Assembly (NCBI GenBank): GCA_015490795.1
Contig: WFXD01000062.1
Location: 1-64,000, forward strand
Origin: Gammaproteobacteria bacterium
Lineage (GTDB): Bacteria > Pseudomonadota > Gammaproteobacteria > Chromatiales > Chromatiaceae
Reading direction: 5' to 3'
DNA length: 64,000 bases
The position numbers and the translations under genes were made by a program. Below, piece by piece: positions 1 through 10,131 of the stretch (the stretch's first letter is position 1; each line of letters begins with the position of its first letter). Below the pieces are notes generated by a model, which searched no databases, was not told the origin of the DNA, and saw nothing but the letters and a program-made list of their open reading frames with translations.

Positions 1-318
1 CATGGCGGCAATCGTTAATGCCGGGGCCGTGTTGCGCCCTGCAGGCTCAAGCATAATTGAGGCGGGAGAGTGATCCAGCAACCGGAACTGCTCAGCAACC
101 AAAAAGCGATGAGCCTCGTTACAGACCACAACGGTATCAGCAAGCATAATCCCTGACTCTGGGTGCTCCTGCTCAAGTGCTGTAAGCCTCAACAGTGTCG
201 ATTGAAATAGCGAATGAGGGCCTGAAAGAGGCAAGAACTGTTTGGGGTAGGCCCCTCGCGATAGCGGCCAAAGGCGGGTTCCGGATCCACCGGAAAGTAC
301 GACGGGCTGAAGATTCAT
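1..318 (-). CDS. manC: Mannose-1-phosphate guanylyltransferase (5' part, truncated by window edge)
   Basis: The first 106 codons are inside the window and the gene runs off the left edge. The N-terminus reads [20 protein letters not shown], which carries the nucleotidyltransferase signature [12 protein letters not shown] and then YPKQFLPL. These are hallmarks of the GDP-mannose pyrophosphorylase family (ManC/AlgA/CpsB, often fused to a mannose-6-phosphate isomerase domain that would lie outside). The motif [11 protein letters not shown] binds the sugar phosphate. The enzyme makes GDP-mannose for exopolysaccharide or O-antigen. The start ATG at 318-316 is the first possible before GGSGTR. Whether the isomerase domain is present cannot be seen. 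Confidence 0.93.
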   Translation of the reverse strand, partial: MNLQPVVLSGGSGTRLWPLSRGAYPKQFLPLSGPHSLFQSTLLRLTALEQEHPESGIMLADTVVVCNEAHRFLVAEQFRLLDHSPASIMLEPAGRNTAPALTIAAM

Positions 319-415
319 GGCGCAATCCTGATCGACAAAGATTTTGCCAGATTAAATTAACTGTATAACTGCGTCAAATTCAGCCTTGGGATTAAAGCCA
401 TGCTGGAGGCATTGC

Positions 416-718
416 TTACGCTATGGAAAACAGCTTGTCAAAATTTGCAATACGCAGGATTTCACGAATGCCATCGTTGCCATTAATGAGGCGAACATCC
501 TTGTTGCTTTTGCTATACTCCCGAAGCTGTAACAGCATCCCCATTGCGGAGCTGTCTATATAATCAGCCCCTTTAAGATCCACGATAAAAGCGACCTCTC
601 CTTTAGGGTACTCTTTGTATGCGCCAACGAAATCCCGGTGAGTGGAAAAATCAAAGCGCCCCGTCAGATGAATAGTTACTTCACTTTTGTCTGATGATAC
701 TGTGGTTTTAACACTCAT
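416..718 (-). CDS. STAS-domain protein (anti-sigma factor antagonist-like)
   Basis: A 100-residue single-domain STAS protein. The motif DYIDSSAMGMLLQL (about residues 52-65) matches the SpoIIAA-type phosphorylation loop, with the Asp-Ser pair that is phosphorylated in that family. The C-terminal helix ending FDKLFSIA is also typical. Such proteins switch partners according to phosphorylation. It is the last gene of the leftward chemosensory cluster, 9 bp after a second STAS gene, so the two are probably co-translated. No serine kinase (RsbW type) or PP2C phosphatase is visible nearby. The partner may therefore be encoded elsewhere, or the protein may act within the chemosensory array. Function beyond STAS is inference. 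Confidence 0.85.
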   Translation of the reverse strand: MSVKTTVSSDKSEVTIHLTGRFDFSTHRDFVGAYKEYPKGEVAFIVDLKGADYIDSSAMGMLLQLREYSKSNKDVRLINGNDGIREILRIANFDKLFSIA

Positions 719-727
719 ACTGTCACC

Positions 728-1036
728 TTAGTTACTAAATTTAAAAAGCCTGTCCAAATGGGTGATATCCATAATCTGCTGTACAGATGGCCGGCATGAT
801 CTCAAAATGATTTTAGCACCATCACCGCCGGCACGCTCTCTCAGTACCAGCAGCATGCCTAGCGCAGCACTGTCAATATATTCAGTTTTTGCAAAGTCAA
901 TTGTAATCTCAAGTTGATCGGGGTCAAGCGAGCAGTATGTATCACGAAACTCGCTGTGGCATGAGAAATCAAACCGGTCACCCAATACGATTGTCAATTT
1001 TTTTTCATGTTCTATAAATTTTGAGCTGATGCCCAT
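728..1036 (-). CDS. STAS-domain protein (second copy)
   Basis: A 102-residue STAS domain related to the neighbour at 416-718. The motif EYIDSAALGMLLVL again has the Asp-Ser pair of phosphorylatable anti-sigma factor antagonists, and the ending HLDRLFKFSN parallels FDKLFSIA next door. This suggests a tandem duplication followed by divergence. It lies 24 bp after the receptor gene at 1061-2287, in the same orientation. A role as a phosphorylation-dependent adaptor of this chemosensory system is inferred from position only. Confidence 0.85.
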   Translation of the reverse strand: MGISSKFIEHEKKLTIVLGDRFDFSCHSEFRDTYCSLDPDQLEITIDFAKTEYIDSAALGMLLVLRERAGGDGAKIILRSCRPSVQQIMDITHLDRLFKFSN

Positions 1037-1060
1037 AGTACACTCCCAGCCAAGTGCTGC

Positions 1061-2287
1061 TTAAAAAAGCTCAACTTCACCCTCGCTCATATTTTTCTGT
1101 GAAACCGGGTTATGCAGCTTGACTCGTGTTGCCTCATCCAGTGCAGCAACCCGCTTGCATACATCTTCCAGTCCCTTGATATAAGCATCGATCCCATCAT
1201 CTGAACTCAGGAGCAAATCCTTAATACCCTCATCAATGCTCTGAATCATGCTTTCTACGCACCCTAAATGGCCGCTGGTAAATTCGGTTAATTGCCCAAC
1301 AATATCCTCAAATTGCAGCGAACGCACCGCATCCCCAACATGACTGTCAATGCAGCTGGTTATATCAGATATTTCAGCGATATGTGCCTCGGTTTTTTTA
1401 TTTACCGTACTGATATGCTTCATCATTTCATCCACGCGGGATTTTGATTTAAGCGCAAAGTTCATGTCTTTTGATGCCAGCTCTCCAACTGTAGCACGTG
1501 CATCATTGACATTTTCCTGCGCGGCAGCCAGCACTGTGCGAATCTCTTCATTAAATCGGGCAGATCTTTGCGACAGCTTACGCACCTCGTCTGCAACCAC
1601 CGCAAAGCCCCGACCTGAGTCGCCTGCTCTTGCCGCCTCAATTGCTGCATTTAACGCCAGAAGATTTGTCTGGTCTGCAATGGCTTTCACATCATCCAAC
1701 AGGTTATCAACCTCATCCATACGGTCAGACATATCATCTATTTGCCCAACCATGTTCATGCTGCCTGCACTGAGGTTAACCACATAATCAATGAAATAGC
1801 GCAGTACTTCATCGGTATGCTCTGTAAATGCAGTAAATGAACCTTTGTTGCTCTGCCCATCTTCCGTGCCCTTCATTCCGCTAACCAGCTCATTCACAAT
1901 GGCTTGTTGCATGTTAACCTGCTGGCTTAATCCTTCAAAACTCTGTTGCAATGTCTTTACTGCATCGGAAACCAGGTTTCGAATAGAGGTCAGCTCACCC
2001 CGCATTTGATGCGCTACGCCCGTAAATCCTGCATCCAAACCAAGAACCAGCCCGCGAACAGCATTATCCAAACTCTCCCGCTCCGCTTTGTTCTTAAAGC
2101 AAAGCTGTTTAAATGCAGCATCTGGCTGTTCTGAACGTATAGTCATAATAATCCAAAAACAGAGCACCAGCAGACCACTCAATGCAGCGGCAGGAGAAAG
2201 AATTAGTCCAGACACCAACAATACAGCAACACTGGCTATCAATGGAAGTCGATACTTCTTCAAATATGCTGCATTCAGAATTTTCAT
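1061..2287 (-). CDS. Methyl-accepting chemotaxis-like signalling protein without a periplasmic sensor domain
   Basis: A 408-residue protein. Two closely spaced hydrophobic segments (about residues 13-50) anchor it, with almost no periplasmic loop. Next is a short linker, then an MCP signalling hairpin whose tip reads [20 protein letters not shown] and continues [14 protein letters not shown], the CheA/CheW contact region. There is no ligand-binding domain, so it must sense a membrane or cytoplasmic signal or be controlled by partners. The protein ends in EGEVELF, nearly identical to the CheD tail (EGEIELF) encoded at 3539-4177. It lies 78 bp after cheB in the leftward cluster. Family assignment is firm; the stimulus is unknown. 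Confidence 0.9.
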   Translation of the reverse strand: MKILNAAYLKKYRLPLIASVAVLLVSGLILSPAAALSGLLVLCFWIIMTIRSEQPDAAFKQLCFKNKAERESLDNAVRGLVLGLDAGFTGVAHQMRGELTSIRNLVSDAVKTLQQSFEGLSQQVNMQQAIVNELVSGMKGTEDGQSNKGSFTAFTEHTDEVLRYFIDYVVNLSAGSMNMVGQIDDMSDRMDEVDNLLDDVKAIADQTNLLALNAAIEAARAGDSGRGFAVVADEVRKLSQRSARFNEEIRTVLAAAQENVNDARATVGELASKDMNFALKSKSRVDEMMKHISTVNKKTEAHIAEISDITSCIDSHVGDAVRSLQFEDIVGQLTEFTSGHLGCVESMIQSIDEGIKDLLLSSDDGIDAYIKGLEDVCKRVAALDEATRVKLHNPVSQKNMSEGEVELF

Positions 2288-2365
2288 TTACAGCCTCTGC
2301 AATTGCTTTTTATAGGCTTATTATCGGAAAGTTGTTTAAAAACTTAAATCCACCACCTCTCGCCT

Positions 2366-3427
2366 CTACCGTCTGGCCAGTGACATCAACTTGCGCGCAA
2401 TTTTATGCAGTGGCAATATTTCATCGGCAAACCCACGTTTGACAACCTCGCCAGGCATGCCCCAAACCACACTGCTTTTTTCATCTTGCACAACAATGGG
2501 TGCTCCAGCTTCTTTCATCTCACCCATCCCCTCTGCACCATCTGCTCCCATTCCTGTTAGCATAATACCTATCGCATTTGAACCTGCATTCTGTGCTAAT
2601 GATCTAAACAGCACATCAACTGATGGTTTGTGCCGATTAACCGGCGGCCCATCATTGAGCGCACATACATACCGGGCGCCATCTCGTTTAACCAGCAGGT
2701 GTTGATCCCCCGGTGCTATATAGACATGTCCAGAAAGAATCTGCTGGCCGTCAACCGCCTCCGAGACAGCTACTTTACACATTGCGTTTACCCGGTTTGC
2801 AAATGGCTTGCTGAATGCAGCTGGAATATGTTGGCAGATAACGATGCCTGGCATATCTGGAGGCAATCCGACCAAAACACTTTTTATTGCCTCTGTTCCA
2901 CCTGTGGAGGAGCCAATACCTATGATTTTATCCGTTGTACGAAAGTGCCTGCTCTTGGCCTGCTTTGACAATATGGCATCCGCCGAATGTCTCCCCTCTA
3001 CCTTTTTGGGCAAACTTTGCATTGTACGCACACGGGCACCCGCTGCGGCCTTTACTTTTGCAACGATATCATCTGCATATTCATCCAGTCCCTGAGCAAC
3101 ATCCATCTTTGGTTTTGATACAAAATCAACCGCCCCTAGCTCCAGTGCCTGTAAAGTAACATCTGCACCCGCTTCAGTCAGGGTAGAGATCATGACGACG
3201 GGCATTGGGCGCAGACGCATTAAATTACCCAGGAAGGTAATGCCATCCATACGCGGCATTTCAATATCAAGCGTTAGCACATCAGGGCTTAATTTTTTGA
3301 TTTTTTCACGCGCAGCATAAGGGTCAACAGCCGTACCAACCACTTTTATACCCGGCGCTTTATCAAGGATTTCAGTCAGCAGTTGCCGTACCAGTGCTGA
3401 ATCATCAATTATCAGAACTTTAATCAT
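2366..3427 (-). CDS. cheB: Chemotaxis response regulator protein-glutamate methylesterase CheB
   Basis: A 353-residue CheB of full length. The N-terminal receiver domain has the acidic pair near residues 8-9 ([11 protein letters not shown]) and phosphoacceptor Asp54 in [12 protein letters not shown]. The C-terminal methylesterase domain carries the catalytic triad motifs GSSTGGTEA (Ser), CQHIPAAFS (His) and [11 protein letters not shown] (Asp). It removes methyl groups from receptor glutamates when phosphorylated by CheA and so resets receptor sensitivity. It follows cheR and cheD in the same direction, which gives a complete adaptation set within the cluster. Confidence 0.97.
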   Translation of the reverse strand: MIKVLIIDDSALVRQLLTEILDKAPGIKVVGTAVDPYAAREKIKKLSPDVLTLDIEMPRMDGITFLGNLMRLRPMPVVMISTLTEAGADVTLQALELGAVDFVSKPKMDVAQGLDEYADDIVAKVKAAAGARVRTMQSLPKKVEGRHSADAILSKQAKSRHFRTTDKIIGIGSSTGGTEAIKSVLVGLPPDMPGIVICQHIPAAFSKPFANRVNAMCKVAVSEAVDGQQILSGHVYIAPGDQHLLVKRDGARYVCALNDGPPVNRHKPSVDVLFRSLAQNAGSNAIGIMLTGMGADGAEGMGEMKEAGAPIVVQDEKSSVVWGMPGEVVKRGFADEILPLHKIARKLMSLARR

Positions 3428-3538
3428 ATTTAATAGCTCAGATTTACGTTTGTTACCGCGTAACCATTCAGCTCATCCCTGAACACTTACAGGCATTTTT
3501 TCAGGGGTGGCGAAAGTTACGTTACCGTTTGATTTATA

Positions 3539-4177
3539 TTAAAATAGCTCGATCTCACCCTCCACCGGTTTTTGGTCAAGTGTGTGCTGATATGCTTTTT
3601 CACGTTTAACAATAGTATCATTATGCAGATCCTTTAGTTTCTTCATCAAGACTCGTCCAGTTGCAGGAAAATATAATACCTTTCTTGGATAGATGTCACC
3701 CAAATCTTCTCCCGTGACCTTTAATCTTTCCTGTGCAAGATAATCCTGTACAAATTTAATATTTTTGTTTCCAACGTCCGTCATACTCGACATTATTTTG
3801 CCACCACCAAACACCTTTACCTCAAGGTTACAACGGAGTCCTCCATGAGTAAGGATATCATTAATCATATGCTCCATTGCATAGTTGCCATATCGTGTTG
3901 CGGTGCTGATAACACTGTCTGAACCACCCCAGTTTCCATCTTCCGATATAGGCAACATAAAGTGATTCATGCCGCCAATGCCTGTTCTTCTATCACGTAC
4001 ACATGCAGAGACACATGATCCAAGAACTGTGCAGATCATCTCGTTTTGATTTGTAACGTAGTATTCGCCAGGCAATATTTTAGCAGCGATAATTTTGCGC
4101 TGCTTATCCCAATAGCGGCTAATATCCTCAAACCCGTTAATAGGTGGTGGAAACTCCGTTTTTTTCAGAATTGTCAT
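3539..4177 (-). CDS. cheD: Chemoreceptor glutamine deamidase CheD
   Basis: A 212-residue CheD. The motif MICTVLGSCVSACVRD contains the catalytic cysteine, and GIGGMNHFMLP contains the catalytic histidine. The segment VKVFGGGKIM is also conserved in the family. It deamidates receptor glutamines to glutamates to create methylation sites. The start ATG (4177) lies 9 bp after the cheR stop, consistent with co-translation. The last residues, EGEIELF, form a tail outside the core CheD fold that is nearly the same as the tail of the receptor-like protein at 1061-2287. This may be a docking peptide (inference). Confidence 0.96.
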   Translation of the reverse strand: MTILKKTEFPPPINGFEDISRYWDKQRKIIAAKILPGEYYVTNQNEMICTVLGSCVSACVRDRRTGIGGMNHFMLPISEDGNWGGSDSVISTATRYGNYAMEHMINDILTHGGLRCNLEVKVFGGGKIMSSMTDVGNKNIKFVQDYLAQERLKVTGEDLGDIYPRKVLYFPATGRVLMKKLKDLHNDTIVKREKAYQHTLDQKPVEGEIELF

Positions 4178-4186
4178 TACTTGACT

Positions 4187-5035
4187 CTACCTTACCTTTT
4201 GATAAATAGTATTGCCTATAAGCTCAAAACGGTCTGTTATTTTATATAACGATTCAGAATGTCCGATAAAAAGATAACCACCATCTTTCAGGTTGTCTGC
4301 ATAACGGTTTACCAGCCTGGTTTTTGATTCACGATCAAAATAGATGACTACATTTCGGCAAAATATTACATCTTTTATATCACCAGCACTCCAGTTTTCC
4401 ATTAGATTTAGTTGCCCAAAATTAATCAGTGACCTGACTTCTGGCTTTACTCTAACAGACCCTGCATTTGAACCTTTTCCTTTCATAAACCAGCTGCGTA
4501 ATGTTTTGCTGTTCATGTCCTTTACTCTATCTTCTGTATAGATACCTTTGGATGCTTTCGCCAGAACATTTGAGTCAATATCTGTAGCTAGTATCTCTAT
4601 ATCCCAGTGCAGGTTTGCAGGTAAACTCTCTTTTAGCGTTATGGCCAGTGAGTATGGCTCTTCTCCTGTTGAGCACCCTGCAGACCATATCCGTATTTTT
4701 TTTTCATCTCTGTTTTCCTTTAACAGCTTTGGGAGCACTGTTTTACTTAGGAACTCAAAGTGGTGATTCTCTCTAAAAAAGGCAGTCAGGTTTGTTGTAA
4801 CTGCGTTGATAAGCTCAAGTATCTCATCACCTGCTCTGTCGCTGGCAACAAAATCACAATACTGACTGAAGCTGCTAAAACCAAGTTTACGCACACGCCT
4901 GGACAGCCGCGCATAAAACATATCAAATTTATCATCAGTAACGACAATGCCTGTACGAGCATTTGAGATTTTACGCAAAAAATCAAAGTCTTTTTTCGTA
5001 AATGCGAATTCCCTATTTTGTGGCGCCACATTCAT
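4187..5035 (-). CDS. cheR: Chemotaxis protein methyltransferase CheR
   Basis: A 282-residue SAM-dependent methyltransferase that methylates receptor glutamates. An N-terminal helical domain comes first. The catalytic domain follows, with the SAM-binding motif RIWSAGCSTGEEPYSLAI (about residues 118-135), FCRNVVIYFDRESK and GHSESLYKI. Length and motifs are those of a stand-alone CheR. It sits between the STAS gene at 5132-5593 and cheD, all leftward. Only the receptor at 6932-9547 ends in an aromatic pentapeptide (EWAEF) of the kind that tethers CheR/CheB in other bacteria. Confidence 0.97.
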   Translation of the reverse strand: MNVAPQNREFAFTKKDFDFLRKISNARTGIVVTDDKFDMFYARLSRRVRKLGFSSFSQYCDFVASDRAGDEILELINAVTTNLTAFFRENHHFEFLSKTVLPKLLKENRDEKKIRIWSAGCSTGEEPYSLAITLKESLPANLHWDIEILATDIDSNVLAKASKGIYTEDRVKDMNSKTLRSWFMKGKGSNAGSVRVKPEVRSLINFGQLNLMENWSAGDIKDVIFCRNVVIYFDRESKTRLVNRYADNLKDGGYLFIGHSESLYKITDRFELIGNTIYQKVR

Positions 5036-5131
5036 ATCCTCTAAAACCGCTCAGAATTATTACAAACATTCCTTTTAAATTTTTTTGTTGGCAGATAATG
5101 CATTGTTCTCCATGCCCTATGCAGGGCCAGA

Positions 5132-5593
5132 TTACGCAGTCTGGCATATATCATTTAGCTGCAATATTTCTGTTAATCCAAGTTGAGATGCAGCATTGCA
5201 CAATGCTGATGAGGCACCACACCATTTAAACGCAACATGCGTTTTTTCAGCCTCCAGAATACAGGTTGCAAGCAGCTGCAGCCCTGCACCATCAATCTGC
5301 TCTATTTCAGCGCCATCGATAATAAGATCGCTACCACTTTGCAACGTCTCTAGCAAGGCACATCGGCTAGCCTCTACATCGCTAATAACAAGAGAGCACC
5401 CTAAATCAATGGCATTACTGCTTTGTTTGCTTGCTGCTGCTTCAGAAGTTTCTTCACTCTCACTAGTTGCAGACTCTGTTATTACGCCCCCCTCATTATG
5501 TGGCTCTTCCGACATTGAGAGTGGGTCATGTTTAATGACTTTTTTGGGCGTGCACTTTTTTTTGGTCGTTGCAGTTTTATTTTGTTTGGCCAT
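5132..5593 (-). CDS. STAS-domain protein with a charged N-terminal extension
   Basis: A 153-residue protein. Residues 1-62 are low-complexity, Lys-rich and then Glu/Ser-rich, probably disordered. Residues 63-153 form a STAS fold with DLIIDGAEIEQIDGAGLQLL. Where the two STAS proteins at 416-1036 have Asp-Ser, this one has Asp-Gly (IDGAG), so it lacks the usual phospho-acceptor serine. Its ATG overlaps the parA stop by one base (TAATG), indicating translational coupling with the ParA-like ATPase. A structural or constitutive partner role is plausible, but the function is not known. Confidence 0.82.
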   Translation of the reverse strand: MAKQNKTATTKKKCTPKKVIKHDPLSMSEEPHNEGGVITESATSESEETSEAAASKQSSNAIDLGCSLVISDVEASRCALLETLQSGSDLIIDGAEIEQIDGAGLQLLATCILEAEKTHVAFKWCGASSALCNAASQLGLTEILQLNDICQTA

Positions 5594-6348
5594 TAGTGGG
5601 TTCTCCTTTCAACCAGATCCTGGGCAAGCTGCGTGAAGCCTTGTGCCGCGCTGCTTGTCCTTCGGAATTCAAAAATTGTTCTTCCAGCTGCCGGACACTC
5701 TGCCAGTGCTGCCGCCTCTTTGATTTCAGTCTTCAGCACCCTGTCTGGAAAATGGCCAATCAGTTTGCTGCGTACCTCTTTGGACAGCCGCCGCCGGGAA
5801 TGAAACCGGCTCATAACGACCCATCGCTGAAGTGTGGCCAAGCGTAAGGTTTCAAATTTTTTCAATGTGGTCAGCAGATGCGCCACACCATTGAGTGAGA
5901 GGTAGTCACCACTTACAGGTATCAGCACCTCATCTGCCGCCATGATTGCATTTGCAGAGAGAAGGCCGGAGGCAGGTGGACAATCTATCAGTATAAAATC
6001 TTGCTGTGGATTTTGTTGCTGAAGTGCAGCATCCAGTAATGTAGCCCGGCTTACACCACCATTATTGAGGTGCTCTACCTCCATCAATTGACTCCCTGCT
6101 GGCACTAGCACTATATTCTCCCTTGTATGTATCTCTACTGTTTTCAGCAGCATTTGATCAAGCAATACCCTGTCAATCCCTTTTTTTGGCAGCCGGAATA
6201 TGCCCAGGCTTGTCGTCAATTGCGCTTGGGGATCCATATCAATCAGCATGACTCGGTACCCTGCAATCTGAAGGGCATGGCCTAGATTTGCGGTAATTGT
6301 GGTTTTGCCGACCCCACCTTTTTGATTGATTACCGCAATTATTCTCAT
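5593..6348 (-). CDS. ParA/MinD-family ATPase of the chemosensory cluster
   Basis: A 251-residue ParA-like ATPase. The deviant Walker A motif KGGVGKTT lies at residues 10-17, Walker A' is LIDMDPQAQ and Walker B is FILIDCPPA. It lacks the N-terminal HTH of plasmid ParA. ParA homologues inside che clusters (ParC in Vibrio, PpfA in Rhodobacter) position chemoreceptor arrays at poles or midcell and promote their segregation. That role is inferred here from its location between cheW and the STAS/cheR genes. It is 6 bp downstream of cheW and coupled by a TAATG overlap to the next gene. Confidence 0.92.
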   Translation of the reverse strand: MRIIAVINQKGGVGKTTITANLGHALQIAGYRVMLIDMDPQAQLTTSLGIFRLPKKGIDRVLLDQMLLKTVEIHTRENIVLVPAGSQLMEVEHLNNGGVSRATLLDAALQQQNPQQDFILIDCPPASGLLSANAIMAADEVLIPVSGDYLSLNGVAHLLTTLKKFETLRLATLQRWVVMSRFHSRRRLSKEVRSKLIGHFPDRVLKTEIKEAAALAECPAAGRTIFEFRRTSSAAQGFTQLAQDLVERRTH

Positions 6349-6354
6349 CGTCCC

Positions 6355-6879
6355 TTATCCGCTTTCTGTGCATTTACCCAGTGTTTCAGAGAGCCCCATC
6401 TCTTGCAGATTAAGCAATTTATTAACATCCAGCAGAATGACCATTCTATCCTCTATCGTTATCATTCCCCTGATGTAATACTGGCTTATTGCACCCCCTA
6501 GATTGGGCGCTTCACGTACGTTATTCGGCAATACATCAAGCACGTCAGAGACACCATCAACCACGACACCAACCACATGTTGCTGCTCTTCATGCTCTAC
6601 TGATAATACGATGATGACCGTTGTCGGTGTATATTCACAGCTTGCCAACTGAAAACGAATACGAAGATCAACAATGGGCACAATGACGCCGCGCAGATCC
6701 AGCACGCCTTTTATGTAGTCGGGCATATCCGGTAACGGGCGCACCTCTTCCCAGCCTTTAATCTCACGCACCTTCAGGATATCAACACCATAGATTTCAC
6801 CTGCAAGCTCGAAGCTCAGATATTGACTCGCCTGCTCTTCAAGGTTTGAAGCATCATCAACAGCCATTGCATCACTCAT
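6355..6879 (-). CDS. cheW: Chemotaxis coupling protein CheW (copy 1)
   Basis: A 174-residue CheW. Conserved motifs include LSFELAGEIYGVDILKVREI, GVLDLRGVIVPIVDLR and a VVVDGVSDVLDV segment, spanning the two SH3-like subdomains that bridge receptor tips and CheA. It is a close paralogue of the CheW at 9574-10101. The two flank the large NIT-domain receptor, so each may serve a different receptor or both may build one array. It is followed after 6 bp by the parA-like gene. Confidence 0.96.
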   Translation of the reverse strand: MSDAMAVDDASNLEEQASQYLSFELAGEIYGVDILKVREIKGWEEVRPLPDMPDYIKGVLDLRGVIVPIVDLRIRFQLASCEYTPTTVIIVLSVEHEEQQHVVGVVVDGVSDVLDVLPNNVREAPNLGGAISQYYIRGMITIEDRMVILLDVNKLLNLQEMGLSETLGKCTESG

Positions 6880-6931
6880 CTCCTGCCTCCTTCACACGCT
6901 GTGTTAACCATAACAATGGAAACACAACCAC

Positions 6932-9547
6932 TTAAAATTCAGCCCATTCACCGCCATTATCATCGCTGCTCACCGAGGTTACGGTTGATGCGGCTTTTGA
7001 TGCTGGCTTGGGTGCCTGAGCCGGACTGGTAACGGCCTTGGAGGGAGGGGGTTGCCGTCTGGCTGCCGGGGCAGCAACCCCGCCCGGCACACTAAAAAAG
7101 TTCATCATCTCATTCATCTCCCGCGCTTTATCCGTCATGGAGGCTGATGCCGCTGACGTCTCTTCCGCTAATGCTGCATTTTGCTGGGTCAGTTCATCCA
7201 TGCTGGTCACTGCCTGATTGATCTGATCAATACCTGCTGACTGCTCCTGACTTGCTGCTGTGATCTCCGAAATGATGTCACCTACTTTTTTAACAGCACC
7301 CACAATCTCCTCAAGCGTATCACCAGAGCTATTTACCAGCTCAGCACCAACTCTTACCTTCTCTCCACTATCCTGGATGAGCTCTTTGATCTCTTTTGCT
7401 GCCGTTGCGCTCCGGCCAGCAAGGTTTCTAACCTCTGTCGCAACCACTGCAAATCCTCGGCCCTGCTCGCCTGCCCTTGCTGCTTCAACCGACGCATTCA
7501 ATGCGAGCAGATTGGTCTGGAAGGCAATCTCATCAATAACCCCAATGATTTCTGCAATCTTGTTACTGGCTACATTGATATCTTCCATGGCGACTACGGC
7601 TTTGCCTACCACATCGCCCCCATGTTCAGCTGTCTGCCTGGCGGTTATTGCCACCTGGTTGGCCTGATGTGCATTATCGGCATTGTTCCTTACTGTACTT
7701 GTCAGCTGTTCCATGCTTGACGCAGTCTCTTCCAGTGCACTGGCTTGTTGTTCCGTGCGTTCTGAAAGACTGTTATTACCTGCTGAAATCTCTTCTGCTG
7801 CAGTATTGATCAGATCAGCAGATTCACGCAATTGCGAAATGATATCCGCCAGGTTTTCACGCGTTCCATTGACATCATTTTTAACCTCAGCAAACATGCC
7901 TTGGTATTCGCCCGTCATACTTTCTGTTAAATCCCCTTTGGCCAATGCAGCCATTACACCGGCAAGATCATTAAACACCAGGCTCAATGTTTCGGTCAGG
8001 TCATTAATGCCAACACTCAGTTCACGGAAAAACCCCTGCTTGTCATCTATATTTATCCGGCGATCTACATCACCTGCACGCACGCTGTTTACCATGGCCT
8101 GAATATCATTCTCAATCACCTCTCTGATCTTATTGATTGTGGCATTGGCATCTTGTTTAAGTTGATTGAAAGATCCATTGTAGTCGTTTGTAATTGACTC
8201 GCTTAAATCACCCTGCGCCAAGGCACCAAATACACGAACGGTATCATCAACTACACTCTCACTCACCTCCAGCAGGTCATTAACACCCCCACTCAGTTTT
8301 GCATAAAAACCCTCCTTCCCTTCGAGTGGAACACGCTGGCTTAGATCACCATTTCGCGCCGAATCTACAATGGACTGAATATCATTTTCAATCACATCCG
8401 CAAGCCTGCGTTGCATTTTTACCATTGCTGCATAAGCCCCTACGTGTTCTGCATTGCTGTCTATATCTAAACTCAGCTCACCATTTGCAATATTATTGGC
8501 AATTTCTGCAATCTCTCCCGGCTCGCCACCCATCTGTGCCCGGATGCCACGACCAATGGCCGTACCCAAGATAACTGCCACCAGGAAGCCAACTACCGCT
8601 AGAATGAGGCTGAGAATAAGATCACTTGTTGCACTCTTGTCTAGTGCTTCTGCCTTCTCAATCAACCCTGCGGCAAGGCCATCTTCAACCTTTTTCAATA
8701 GATTGATTTTGCCAGTTTGCTTTTTGAACCAGTAAACTGAATCAATACCAAAATCACCCGTTGTTGCATTTTCTATTGCAACCTTGCGCATCCTCTCAGT
8801 CTCATCAATATATTCACCTGCCATTGTCTGCCGATAAAGGTCAGTTGCTTCCTTGGTTGCCAGAGAGAGAAAAACATTGGTGTAAATTGTTTGTGTTGTG
8901 ACAAGCGACATAAATCTATTGAACATATCACCAAAATCATCTTTGGCAAAAACGCTGGAGAGCACAGCACGCTCAATACCAGCACGTTCTTTACCTTGCA
9001 GATAATTTGCATAGGCTGCCGTCATTATTGCAAGCTCACCGTCAGGGCTGACCGTTGACAATTCTGATATCAGCCCAAGAAAGGATGCATTTATGCTTGT
9101 GTAGTAGCCCAATGCATCATTTAATTGAATGTTTTGTGTATCAACTGCATCACGCTTTAAATCAATTTGTTTTAGGAGGTCAAGCGCCTTATCCAGGCCG
9201 CTTTTAAAACTTTTGCTCATTGATGAGAGGTCAAAGCCGCCTAAATACTGATCCAATATTTCTGCTTTCTCATCTGTTGAACGGCGCTGCTCTTTTATTT
9301 CTGAGCTGAACTTGGCACCTTTACTGCCAAGAAATCCGGCCGTCATGCCGCGCTCTTTTTGTAGCTCATGCACAAGATTGCTGGTATGAACCCCTAGTGC
9401 TGTCATATCTTCCAGCTTTATAGCCGTCTGCCGCAATGACAGCGCAGATGTTGCCTGTACTGCTGCAAACCCCAGCATGACAACAACCGGAATCATTACC
9501 ATTAACTGCAACTTCTGTGACAATTTCATATTGTTTAGAAAATTCAT
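6932..9547 (-). CDS. NIT-domain methyl-accepting chemotaxis protein (probable nitrate/nitrite receptor)
   Basis: An 871-residue receptor. TM1 is near residues 13-32. A periplasmic NIT-type helical sensor spans about 45-300, with the family hallmark [21 protein letters not shown]2 lies near 307-328. Repeated HAMP-like modules cover about 330-560 (for example [15 protein letters not shown] and [15 protein letters not shown]). The signalling domain has the tip [23 protein letters not shown] domains are known nitrate/nitrite sensors (NasR, receptor kinases). A Pro/Ala-rich linker leads to the terminal EWAEF, which fits the aromatic x-W-x-x-F tether for CheR/CheB. It lies beside nitrate-respiration genes and behind an FNR-type box, which suggests taxis toward nitrate or nitrite. 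Ligand identity is inferred. Confidence 0.92.
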   Translation of the reverse strand: MNFLNNMKLSQKLQLMVMIPVVVMLGFAAVQATSALSLRQTAIKLEDMTALGVHTSNLVHELQKERGMTAGFLGSKGAKFSSEIKEQRRSTDEKAEILDQYLGGFDLSSMSKSFKSGLDKALDLLKQIDLKRDAVDTQNIQLNDALGYYTSINASFLGLISELSTVSPDGELAIMTAAYANYLQGKERAGIERAVLSSVFAKDDFGDMFNRFMSLVTTQTIYTNVFLSLATKEATDLYRQTMAGEYIDETERMRKVAIENATTGDFGIDSVYWFKKQTGKINLLKKVEDGLAAGLIEKAEALDKSATSDLILSLILAVVGFLVAVILGTAIGRGIRAQMGGEPGEIAEIANNIANGELSLDIDSNAEHVGAYAAMVKMQRRLADVIENDIQSIVDSARNGDLSQRVPLEGKEGFYAKLSGGVNDLLEVSESVVDDTVRVFGALAQGDLSESITNDYNGSFNQLKQDANATINKIREVIENDIQAMVNSVRAGDVDRRINIDDKQGFFRELSVGINDLTETLSLVFNDLAGVMAALAKGDLTESMTGEYQGMFAEVKNDVNGTRENLADIISQLRESADLINTAAEEISAGNNSLSERTEQQASALEETASSMEQLTSTVRNNADNAHQANQVAITARQTAEHGGDVVGKAVVAMEDINVASNKIAEIIGVIDEIAFQTNLLALNASVEAARAGEQGRGFAVVATEVRNLAGRSATAAKEIKELIQDSGEKVRVGAELVNSSGDTLEEIVGAVKKVGDIISEITAASQEQSAGIDQINQAVTSMDELTQQNAALAEETSAASASMTDKAREMNEMMNFFSVPGGVAAPAARRQPPPSKAVTSPAQAPKPASKAASTVTSVSSDDNGGEWAEF

Positions 9548-9573
9548 AACCTTTGCCTCAATAAAACATCAAT

Positions 9574-10101
9574 CTATTTTGCTGCCGTCAGTTCCTGCTC
9601 ACTCTCCTGATCCTGACCAAGCAATTTATCCACATCCAGAAGCATCACCATCTTGTCCCCGGCAGAGACAAGACCTGCGATAAATTCAGTAGCCACTCGA
9701 CTACCGAAATCCGGGGCATTTGCAAGCCCGCTGCTATTGGCATTTAATACATCTGAAACAGCATCGACAATAATGCCCATTATGCGCCTGCCTGTCTCAC
9801 CATTAACACGCAATACGATTACTACTGTATCTTTGGTGTACTCCTGGCTCGACAGATCAAAACGCTCACGCAGATCAAAAATGGGAACAATTGCACCACG
9901 CAGGTTTAATACTCCCTTTACATATGACGGGGTATTTGGAACCCGAGTCACTACATCCCACCCTCTTATCTCCTGCACCCGTAGAATATCGACACCATAA
10001 TCCTCATCTGCAAGCTCAAAAGTAAGATACTGAGCATTTTGTTCATCAGCCAAACCTTCATTCTGTAGATTTTTCAGTTCTGCCACTTGTGGTTCAGCCA
10101 T
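9574..10101 (-). CDS. cheW: Chemotaxis coupling protein CheW (copy 2)
   Basis: A 175-residue CheW paralogous to the one at 6355-6879. It shares LTFELADEDYGVDILRVQEI, GVLNLRGAIVPIFDLRERF and IIVDAVSDVLN. It couples receptors to the CheA kinase. It lies between cheA (30 bp upstream) and the NIT-domain receptor (26 bp downstream) in a tight leftward operon. The acidic ends of the protein are variable in the family and say nothing about function. Confidence 0.96.
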   Translation of the reverse strand: MAEPQVAELKNLQNEGLADEQNAQYLTFELADEDYGVDILRVQEIRGWDVVTRVPNTPSYVKGVLNLRGAIVPIFDLRERFDLSSQEYTKDTVVIVLRVNGETGRRIMGIIVDAVSDVLNANSSGLANAPDFGSRVATEFIAGLVSAGDKMVMLLDVDKLLGQDQESEQELTAAK

Positions 10102-10131
10102 GACTCATACCTTGATTAATAGAACAACTGT

